A stretch of 5,548 nt of DNA from positions 1 to 5,548 of the forward strand of contig JAJYJL010000662.1 of the NCBI GenBank assembly GCA_021789565.1. Direction: 5' to 3'. Below the pieces are notes generated by a model. The model ran no database searches, was not told the origin of the DNA, and saw only the letters and a program-made list of their open reading frames with translations. Positions 1 through 4,716 of this stretch are shown one piece after another (position 1 is the stretch's first letter; every line of letters begins with the position of its first letter). Position numbers and translations under genes: made by a program. Source of the DNA: Acidobacteriota bacterium. Lineage in GTDB: Bacteria > Acidobacteriota > Terriglobia > UBA7540.

Positions 1-1132
1 CTTTAAACACCGGGTTGAACCGGTGCTGTTCATCGAAGACCGAGGTACACTGAATCGTTTCCAGGCCCGACAATTTCCCGTGTTCTCCTACAAAGCGTCT
101 GGGCCCGAGGGAAGGATGGATCTTCAGCCCTTCCTCCATGCCTTCTTCAATCTCATCCTGGAAAGCAGGCATTTCCTCGCGTGATTCGAGGCAAACCAGG
201 TGGACCTCGCGGGCGCCGATCCGCAGCGCCGCACGCGAGACGTCCATCAGTTCTTTCATTGCAACTTCCTGCTCGCTCTCCGTCAGGTGGTCAGGCAACA
301 GGACGTTGCTCAGGCCCTTGAGAGTCAGCTTCTGCTGCTCGCGCAGCGCAGAGCGCGCGACGTCGATAGCCACATTGCCACCACCGATGACAACGACTCT
401 CTTTCCAATCGAAAATCGGTAGCCCAGGTTGACATTTAGTAGAAAGTCGATGCCTTTCACGACGCCATCAAGATCGTTTCCGGGAATGGCCAGATCACGA
501 CTGCGATGAAGTCCGAAGGCGAGAAGGACAGCTTTGTAACCTTGCTGGCGCAGATCGCTCAGGGTGAAATCCCGGCCCAGTCGCGAGTTCAGGCGAAGCT
601 CTGGTCCCAGGTCAAGTATCTCCCGAACCTGGGCTTGGAGAACATCGCGAGGCAATCGGTATTCCGGTATGCCCAGGTGCATCATTCCACCGGGTACATG
701 CGACGCTTCAAATATCGTGACACCATATCCCATCAACGCCAGGTCGTGAGCGGCAGCCAGGCCGGCCGGGCCGGACCCGATGACCGCTACTTTTTCGGGC
801 TGGGTAACGCGTGCCTCTTGGGGGAAAACGTCGACGGGGTTGCGTGACTCCGGACCGTGACGTTCTGTGACGAACCTCTTCAGGGCGCGTATAGAAATCG
901 GTGCGTCAAGGTTTCCGCGGCGGCAAGCGGTTTCACACGGGTGACCGCAGACCCGACCGCAAATCGAGGCGAGCGGATTTGGCTGCCGGGCGCACCGATA
1001 AGCCTCTTCGTACCTTCCCTGTGCGATCAGAGTTACATACCGGCCAGCCTGTGTGTGTACCGGGCAAGCCTGCATACAAGGGAAGTTCGATTCCAGCCAG
1101 TCAAGATCGACGAGTTTGGAGCGTTTCGTCAC
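1..1132 (-). CDS. GltD-like Fe-S/FAD/NAD(P) oxidoreductase, 3' end beyond window
   Basis: A continuous minus-strand frame with no stop runs from a GTG start to the left edge, giving 377 residues. It resembles the small-subunit (GltD/dihydropyrimidine dehydrogenase-like) family, which passes electrons between NAD(P)H, FAD and 4Fe-4S clusters in the cytoplasm. The N-terminal cluster domain has C19-x3-C23-P and C58-GRV-C62-GHP-C66-ETA-C70, followed by RRGNLDAPISIRALKRF. The FAD site is VAVIGSGPAG (115-124) and the second Rossmann motif is VVVIGGGNVAIDVARSALR (from 246). MPAFQDEIEEGMEEGL (321-336) and SVFDEQHRFNPVF close to the edge fit the family. The GTG is chosen because GGAAGG lies 6 bases upstream and it places the first cysteines near the N-terminus as usual. 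It is the last visible gene of the minus-strand series, 89 bases after the cupredoxin. True glutamate synthase is unlikely because no large subunit is in view; the partner is unknown. An insert after the NAD(P) motif is discussed in the findings. Confidence 0.93.
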   Translation of the reverse strand, partial: MTKRSKLVDLDWLESNFPCMQACPVHTQAGRYVTLIAQGRYEEAYRCARQPNPLASICGRVCGHPCETACRRGNLDAPISIRALKRFVTERHGPESRNPVDVFPQEARVTQPEKVAVIGSGPAGLAAAHDLALMGYGVTIFEASHVPGGMMHLGIPEYRLPRDVLQAQVREILDLGPELRLNSRLGRDFTLSDLRQQGYKAVLLAFGLHRSRDLAIPGNDLDGVVKGIDFLLNVNLGYRFSIGKRVVVIGGGNVAIDVARSALREQQKLTLKGLSNVLLPDHLTESEQEVAMKELMDVSRAALRIGAREVHLVCLESREEMPAFQDEIEEGMEEGLKIHPSLGPRRFVGEHGKLSGLETIQCTSVFDEQHRFNPVFK

Positions 1133-1138
1133 GGGAAA

Positions 1139-1144
1139 CCTTCC
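1139..1144 (-). promoter_or_regulatory. Ribosome binding site fixing the GTG start of the GltD-like gene
   Basis: The minus strand reads GGAAGG followed by TTTCCC and then GTG. The 6-base spacing supports GTG at 1132 as the start. The frame stays open further upstream, but I found no ATG there, and the next in-frame ATG (1075) lies inside the first cysteine motif. Confidence 0.6.
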
Positions 1145-1149
1145 ACTTC

Positions 1150-1182
1150 CAGACCTCTCCCCTTGTAACGGGGAGAGGTCTG
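1150..1182 (-). repeat. Perfect 13-bp stem-loop between cupredoxin and GltD-like genes
   Basis: CAGACCTCTCCCC (1150-1162) and GGGGAGAGGTCTG (1170-1182) are exact reverse complements around a 7-base loop (TTGTAAC). It lies 39 bases past the cupredoxin stop and 17 bases before the GltD-like GTG, just upstream of that gene's ribosome binding site. Neither side is followed by a T-run, so it is not a standard intrinsic terminator. It could be an mRNA processing or stabilising hairpin, a partial attenuator, or a copy of a dispersed REP-like palindrome. Confidence 0.8.
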
Positions 1183-1221
1183 ACTTTCGGCGCCATGGGC
1201 GGCGTGAAATGGCGTTTTGAT

Positions 1222-1833
1222 TTAGCGGTGGACAGTAAGGTCGACCGTCGCTATACCAGCGCCAACGTCAACCGGTTTAGTTAAGGGTTTCCCTTCTTCG
1301 CTCCAGGTTTTAAGGGTGTAATGGCCCGGGGGCACGTCCTTGATTTCGTAATTGCCCTGCGCATTTGTGGTGGCGAAATAAGGGGTAGGAACTACCACAA
1401 TATAACCCGACATCTCCTGATGAACGTTGCAGAGAAGAGACGCAGCGCCAAGATTGTCAAAAGTGAAAGATTTATGCTGTCCCTGCGGCCAAGTGCCGAG
1501 ATTGTGGGCCAGTTTTCGGTTACCACCGATATCCGGCCAGAAGACATTGTGCAAGGTGGCGTCACTATTGACAAAATCCACAGTGCTGCCTTTCAGCACT
1601 ACCAGCACATGCGGGACGAACTTCAGGTTCTTTTGGTCCATGATGACGTGCTTCGCTGGCGGATTGAACGTCTTGCCAGGGATCGTGTCGATGTACACCG
1701 CGATTGAGGCTGGCGATTTAATCCCCGACGCTGTTACGTGACCCTTAATCCCGCCTGCGAAAGACATTGCTGTCCCCACAGTCAGGCAGAAGAATGCAAA
1801 CAAGATACGCTTTTTAAGTTCCAATGAATTCAT
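1222..1833 (-). CDS. Exported cupredoxin (plastocyanin-like) with C-terminal beta domain
   Basis: The 203-residue product starts with a signal peptide: KK-R near residue 8, a hydrophobic run at about 10-22, and probable cleavage after AMSFA (residue 26). A cupredoxin domain spans roughly 28-150 and carries a complete type-1 copper set: H95 (DATLHNVFW), C135, H138 and M141 in LLCNVHQEMSGYI. Such proteins shuttle single electrons in the periplasm. Residues about 153-203 (NAQGNYEIKDVPPGHYTLKTW) look like a small carboxypeptidase-regulatory/Cna-B type beta-sandwich. This layout is often annotated as a methylamine utilisation-type protein, but no amine dehydrogenase is visible. ATG at 1833 is chosen over an in-frame TTG at 1857 because GGAGG lies 5 bases before it. 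It follows the cytochrome-porin gene by 66 bases, so the two are probably co-transcribed and the protein may accept electrons from, or pass them to, the outer-membrane heme. Confidence 0.93.
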   Translation of the reverse strand: MNSLELKKRILFAFFCLTVGTAMSFAGGIKGHVTASGIKSPASIAVYIDTIPGKTFNPPAKHVIMDQKNLKFVPHVLVVLKGSTVDFVNSDATLHNVFWPDIGGNRKLAHNLGTWPQGQHKSFTFDNLGAASLLCNVHQEMSGYIVVVPTPYFATTNAQGNYEIKDVPPGHYTLKTWSEEGKPLTKPVDVGAGIATVDLTVHR

Positions 1834-1838
1834 TTGAT

Positions 1839-1843
1839 CCTCC
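1839..1843 (-). promoter_or_regulatory. Ribosome binding site fixing the ATG start of the cupredoxin
   Basis: GGAGG on the minus strand sits 5 bases before ATG at 1833. The longer alternative (TTG at 1857) has no comparable site and would put eight extra residues in front of the signal peptide. Confidence 0.8.
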
Positions 1844-1899
1844 AGTTGTTTCTTCAAAGGCTGCAGGCCCTCTAGTCCAAACCTGCGCTCAAAACCAGG

Positions 1900-3330
1900 T
1901 TAGAAAGCGAAGTCAACCCCACCGACAGCCCCGTTGGGTCTGAAGAACGTGTTTGTTCCAGGCACGGGTGTTTCGAACGTGCGCTCGTATTCAAACACGA
2001 GCTTTATATTAGGTCGAACTAAAGCCTGGATACCAGGGGTAAATCGGTTCCTTGAAAAACTCTTCGAAACGCCGTTGTAATAATCGAAGGGGGCATTGAC
2101 GTAGTCCCAGCGCATTACTGGAATCAGCCAAGGATAGACCCAGTACTCAGCCTGAGCAAACCCTCCACTGAAGTTGATCCCCGCTCCCCGGTCTAAGGTC
2201 AAGGTTTCCGTGTTTAGAATCATATTGTTGTCGTGCGAGTACATGCCCATGCCATAAAGTTCGAACCGGCTCTGATATTTGAAGCGAAAGTATGCACCAA
2301 CACGGTAATAGGCTTCATTAATTGACCCAAATCCCGGGAACGCCGTATGGTCGGGATTAACTGCGTTTTGGCCATAATCGTAAAAACTCCCCAGTCGGAT
2401 TGATGTGTGATCGTGGGGTCCGGTTGCACCCGCCGCCTGCACTTCCTTCCGCTGTGCCTTGTCGCGGTCCAGATTGAATTGCTGGAATGCATTGAGAAAG
2501 ACGTTCTTGCCATTGCTCAAAGGCGTACTGTCATTGCTGCCGTTGGTAACCGCAACGGACCAGTTGAAATTGCCGTCATTCGGGTAACCGCCAATTTCAA
2601 TTCCTCGCTGCGGCGCGCCCAACGTGAAAGGATTGTTCGTGGTACCGAGACTCCCCGCAACGGCAGCCTCGTCATAAATGTCATAATCAGAGAGGTTGAT
2701 GCTCCGAGCCTGGGTGAAGGGCAAGTCCAACTCGAATTGGCCAAAACGAACATTCAAGGCATCCTTGGGCAGGCCGACATAGTGGCCAATGTCATTGACC
2801 TTAAGGTAGCCGTCACCCAGGCCTCCGTCGGCACCCGACCCTCCGGTAGAAATATCATCATCAAGCCACCATGAAATGTCTCCGCCAAAACTGCCGGCAG
2901 AGATAATCGTAAACGTGTTTGGAGAAAACAGGTCGGTCCTAGGAACAAACCCCACAGCGAGAGGAGACTTGCTGTGGTATTGCATAAACCCCGAGTAGCG
3001 GAACGCGATCGGGATTGTCGCAGGTAGTTCTCCAGGCCAGATGGCCCTGGGGAAAACTCTCTTATAAGCCGGAGCTCCGAGCATCTGCTGGGGTTGCTTG
3101 ACGAAGTCCGCATCGTCCTTGGGGAATTTGAACCCATTCTTCTTGAAAGCCCAGCCAAAATCATTGAGTTCAGGAGGGTCGCTGTGGCAGGTGGAGCAGG
3201 AAGTCTGATATTTACGCGCGAAATAGGGGATTGCAGATGTCCGAGGCACTTGGCCAAGGATAAAGTAGACAAACACCCCTGCCCCTGCTCCTAAAAGGAT
3301 TCCCAACTTTGACCGAAAGTTCACGAACAT
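1900..3330 (-). CDS. Cyc2-like outer-membrane monoheme cytochrome c fused to a beta-barrel porin
   Basis: The 476-residue product has a hydrophobic N-terminal export segment (about 9-26) and then IPYFARKYQTSCSTCH, with one c-type heme site C45-x2-C48-H49, followed by PPELNDFGWAFKKNGFKFP. From about residue 107 to the end it alternates aromatic/hydrophobic beta-strands with Gly/Asn/Asp-rich turns and ends in VDFAF, a typical outer-membrane assembly signal with terminal Phe. One N-terminal heme motif plus a barrel in roughly 400-480 residues is the layout of Cyc2, the outer-membrane Fe(II) oxidase, whose heme region also has a P-x-FAR...C-x2-CH...P-x-LN-x-FG pattern. Heme attachment and barrel are well supported; iron as substrate is inferred. 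It could instead be one of the many uncharacterised cytochrome-porins in non-iron oxidisers. ATG at 3330 is preferred over an in-frame GTG at 3345 because GGAGG lies 8 bases upstream. It precedes the cupredoxin by 66 bases and follows the regulator by 150. Confidence 0.88.
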   Translation of the reverse strand: MFVNFRSKLGILLGAGAGVFVYFILGQVPRTSAIPYFARKYQTSCSTCHSDPPELNDFGWAFKKNGFKFPKDDADFVKQPQQMLGAPAYKRVFPRAIWPGELPATIPIAFRYSGFMQYHSKSPLAVGFVPRTDLFSPNTFTIISAGSFGGDISWWLDDDISTGGSGADGGLGDGYLKVNDIGHYVGLPKDALNVRFGQFELDLPFTQARSINLSDYDIYDEAAVAGSLGTTNNPFTLGAPQRGIEIGGYPNDGNFNWSVAVTNGSNDSTPLSNGKNVFLNAFQQFNLDRDKAQRKEVQAAGATGPHDHTSIRLGSFYDYGQNAVNPDHTAFPGFGSINEAYYRVGAYFRFKYQSRFELYGMGMYSHDNNMILNTETLTLDRGAGINFSGGFAQAEYWVYPWLIPVMRWDYVNAPFDYYNGVSKSFSRNRFTPGIQALVRPNIKLVFEYERTFETPVPGTNTFFRPNGAVGGVDFAF

Positions 3331-3337
3331 TGTTCGT
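3323..3337 (-). promoter_or_regulatory. Palindrome enclosing the start codon of the cytochrome-porin gene
   Basis: ACGAAC (3323-3328), ATT, GTTCGT (3332-3337) form a perfect 6-bp inverted repeat with a 3-base centre. On the coding strand the ATG overlaps the centre and one arm, so folding would hide the start codon. It may be a protein-binding palindrome, a translational control hairpin, or chance. Confidence 0.4.
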
Positions 3338-3338
3338 T

Positions 3339-3343
3339 CCTCC
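3339..3343 (-). promoter_or_regulatory. Ribosome binding site fixing the ATG start of the cytochrome-porin
   Basis: GGAGG on the minus strand lies 8 bases before ATG at 3330. The in-frame GTG at 3345 overlaps this site and has no good ribosome binding site of its own. Confidence 0.8.
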
Positions 3344-3480
3344 ACGCAGCCAATATGAAAACTCTCTTCGGCTTAATCACAGAACGTTCCCATAAACCTC
3401 TTGAGCGTTTGCCTTTCATTCTTGGGGTGCCACCCCCCGACTTCCTGACTTTCAAGTTCCACAGGAATGGCTTCGGATTT

Positions 3481-4002
3481 CTATTCGACAACCTCCCTGA
3501 TTTTTGCCGTTAACTTGACAATATTCCTAATGGATCCCGGTGAAACACGCCGAAGCTCATCGTATAAAGGGATCATGATCTCGAAAAATTCCAGCGCAGC
3601 GCTTAATTGCTTGCGGGCGTAATTTTCTTCCGGCGGGGCGCCTCCCGCTTCCTGAAGGCAACTCCGCAATGTTGCCATGGTCGGGTTGATCTCCCGCCGC
3701 ATGCGCTCGTCGAGTATGACCCGAAACATTTCCCAAGGATCCTTAATTGCCTCGAAATAATGTTTTCGGTCGCCTCGAAAGTACACCGGGCTTATCAAAC
3801 CCCAAGTTTCGAGTTCGTGGAGACTTGCACTCACATTGGAGCGGGAAAATGACAAGGCAGAGGCGATATCTTCTGCATTTAGAGGATCTTGAGAGATGTA
3901 AAAGAGTGCATGGACTTGCGCGACCGTCCGGTTCACACCCCATTTGCTCCCGACTTCTCCCCACCAAGCCACGAACTTTTCAGTTGCGGATGTCAGATCC
4001 AA
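3481..4002 (-). CDS. GbsR/MarR-family winged-helix transcriptional regulator
   Basis: The 173-residue product is a DNA-binding regulator. A winged helix-turn-helix spans about 24-85: TVAQVHALFYIS, then PLNAEDIASALSFSRSNVSASLHELETWGLI with the recognition helix near 53-66, and a wing containing YFRGDRKHYFEAI. The segment KDPWEMFRVILDERMRREINP (88-107) is characteristic of the GbsR subgroup, whose members sense osmolytes or other small ligands. Residues about 124-173 are predicted helical and probably dimerise. The start is TTG, with AGGA 8 bases upstream; the family N-terminus (MDLxxATEKFxxxWGExGxxWGVNRT) fits this start, and no upstream ATG was found in frame. It lies 150 bases before the cytochrome-porin gene on the same strand, which suggests it controls that gene set and possibly itself. 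The ligand cannot be read from the sequence. Confidence 0.9.
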   Translation of the reverse strand: MDLTSATEKFVAWWGEVGSKWGVNRTVAQVHALFYISQDPLNAEDIASALSFSRSNVSASLHELETWGLISPVYFRGDRKHYFEAIKDPWEMFRVILDERMRREINPTMATLRSCLQEAGGAPPEENYARKQLSAALEFFEIMIPLYDELRRVSPGSIRNIVKLTAKIREVVE

Positions 4003-4029
4003 AATGCTAATCCTGAACGAACGAAAATT

Positions 4030-4059
4030 ACTGAAAATTCTGTCCTTAACATTTTCAGT
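4030..4059. promoter_or_regulatory. Perfect 9-bp inverted repeat, candidate operator
   Basis: ACTGAAAAT (4030-4038) and ATTTTCAGT (4051-4059) are exact reverse complements with a 12-base spacer. The arm centres are 21 bp apart, two helical turns, as suits a dimeric winged-helix protein. It lies 27 bases upstream of the regulator's start and just downstream of the candidate -10, a position suited to autorepression. Binding by the adjacent GbsR-type protein is inferred. Confidence 0.5.
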
Positions 4060-4068
4060 GGACAGTGT

Positions 4069-4077
4069 GTAATATCA
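4069..4077 (-). promoter_or_regulatory. Candidate extended -10 promoter for the regulator
   Basis: The minus strand reads TG-A-TATTAC, an extended -10 with four of six consensus bases in the hexamer. Transcription would begin near 4062-4058, leaving a leader of about 60 bases. There is no good -35, which would fit activator dependence: the nearest CRP-like palindrome would centre about -38 to -42. This is an inference from spacing. Confidence 0.35.
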
Positions 4078-4091
4078 GGTCGCAGTGAAGC

Positions 4092-4107
4092 AGTGACGCA
4101 GATCACA
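4092..4107. promoter_or_regulatory. CRP/FNR-family-like binding site 1
   Basis: AGTGA-CGCAGA-TCACA matches the TGTGA-N6-TCACA layout of CRP-family sites in nine of ten conserved bases. It is the site nearer the regulator's promoter, centred at about 4099.5. Which family member binds cannot be told from the site alone. Confidence 0.5.
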
Positions 4108-4113
4108 GATCAT

Positions 4114-4129
4114 TGTGATATTTATCACG
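4114..4129. promoter_or_regulatory. CRP/FNR-family-like binding site 2
   Basis: TGTGA-TATTTA-TCACG matches the TGTGA-N6-TCACA layout in nine of ten conserved bases and contains the exact palindrome GTGATA-TT-TATCAC. It is centred at about 4121.5, 22 bp from site 1, so the two would lie on the same face of the helix. The left arm also pairs with site 1's right arm (ATCACA-N6-TGTGAT). Confidence 0.55.
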
Positions 4130-4460
4130 GTGCCTTCCCGCTTTTCCCCCCCTTTAACGCGGGCTTCGCCTATCGAATGGTCGCTTGGTAATGACAAACA
4201 TGTTCTGTGCTAACATTTTTACAATCATCAAGTTATAGTGGCGAACACGCCGAGAAGTAACTCTGCCGTATCGGCTGGTTCGAATTCGGCAGCAATCATT
4301 CCGGTCCTCCGTCTATCGGACCCAACCCACTGGAGCAGCGTCTTGCTTGTAGGGCTAAAGGGGACACCTTATTGATATGAAAGGGGAGTTATCTGGTAGA
4401 CTTCGGATCGGCGGGACGTTAACATTGCATGACTTAAGGTCTATCATGTGTATCTAGGCG

Positions 4461-4484
4461 CCGCAGTGAACTGACCCACTGCGG
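4461..4484. repeat. Perfect 8-bp inverted repeat in the intergenic region
   Basis: CCGCAGTG (4461-4468) and CACTGCGG (4477-4484) are exact reverse complements around an 8-base loop. On the plus strand TTGTTGCGTT follows, which is only mildly T-rich, so a weak rho-independent terminator is possible but not convincing. It may also be an operator, or the leader structure of the plus-strand gene 233 bases further on. Confidence 0.5.
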
Positions 4485-4700
4485 TTGTTGCGTTCCCTCT
4501 GGACTGCACCGGATGAAGACCTTCCAATTTCCTTTGTTCTTCCCGGCAATATCAGTAGTTGCGGGTATTGCGGGATCCCCTCCCCTATGGCCGATAATCG
4601 TCCTCGTGTCTGGCGTGAGAAGGCAGATATTGCACTATTTGGCGCCATAAGTGGCAAACGGTTCGCGTTTATTCTGAGCTCAGTGGCATCAGGAGTAATT

Positions 4701-4706
4701 GAGGAG
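4701..4706 (+). promoter_or_regulatory. Ribosome binding site of the Tat-exported glycoside hydrolase-like gene
   Basis: GAGGAG sits 10 bases before ATG at 4717, slightly long but acceptable. It supports this ATG over the one at 4735, which would remove the twin-arginine motif. Confidence 0.6.
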
Positions 4707-4716
4707 ACATTGCAAT

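Larger units (their letters stand above)
4003..4716. other. 714-base divergent intergenic region
   Basis: This stretch separates the regulator (minus strand) from the glycoside hydrolase-like gene (plus strand). The regulator-proximal third holds the promoter candidate, two CRP/FNR-like palindromes and the 9-bp inverted repeat listed separately. The rest holds a perfect 8-bp stem-loop at 4461-4484 and several short stems between 4240 and 4330. The short open frames inside it lack ribosome binding sites, recognisable domains or plausible composition, so I call no gene here. No confident promoter for the plus-strand gene was found. Confidence 0.7.

Noticed and set aside
138..1284. Plus-strand open frames opposite the GltD-like gene
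   Set aside because: They lie antisense to a frame with clear Fe-S, FAD and Rossmann motifs, have Arg/Ser-rich low-quality composition and no domains.
1321..1741. Plus-strand frames opposite the cupredoxin
   Set aside because: The minus strand shows a signal peptide and full copper ligand set; the plus frames have no recognisable features.
2407..2874. 155-residue plus-strand frame opposite the cytochrome-porin
   Set aside because: It mirrors the barrel-coding frame and has no ribosome binding site or family resemblance.
3412..3432. Sigma-54-like TGGCAC element upstream of the cytochrome-porin (minus strand)
   Set aside because: The GG half matches, but no GC element follows at the required spacing.
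3424..3436. GGGGTGCCACCCC as a terminator after the regulator gene
   Set aside because: The stem is only 5 bp with a 3-base loop and no T-run follows on the minus strand, so readthrough is as likely.
4275..4300. tRNA-like T-arm GGTTCGAATTC
   Set aside because: The T-arm can be folded only with two G-T pairs, and no matching acceptor strand (it would need GATTGCT upstream) or anticodon arm is present.
4454..4657. 67-residue minus-strand frame in the intergenic region
   Set aside because: No ribosome binding site, no domain and a low-complexity Ser/Arg composition; treated as chance.
4674..4683. CTGAGCTCAG palindrome upstream of the Tat-exported gene
   Set aside because: A 10-bp palindrome without spacer or nearby promoter signals is too short to separate from chance.
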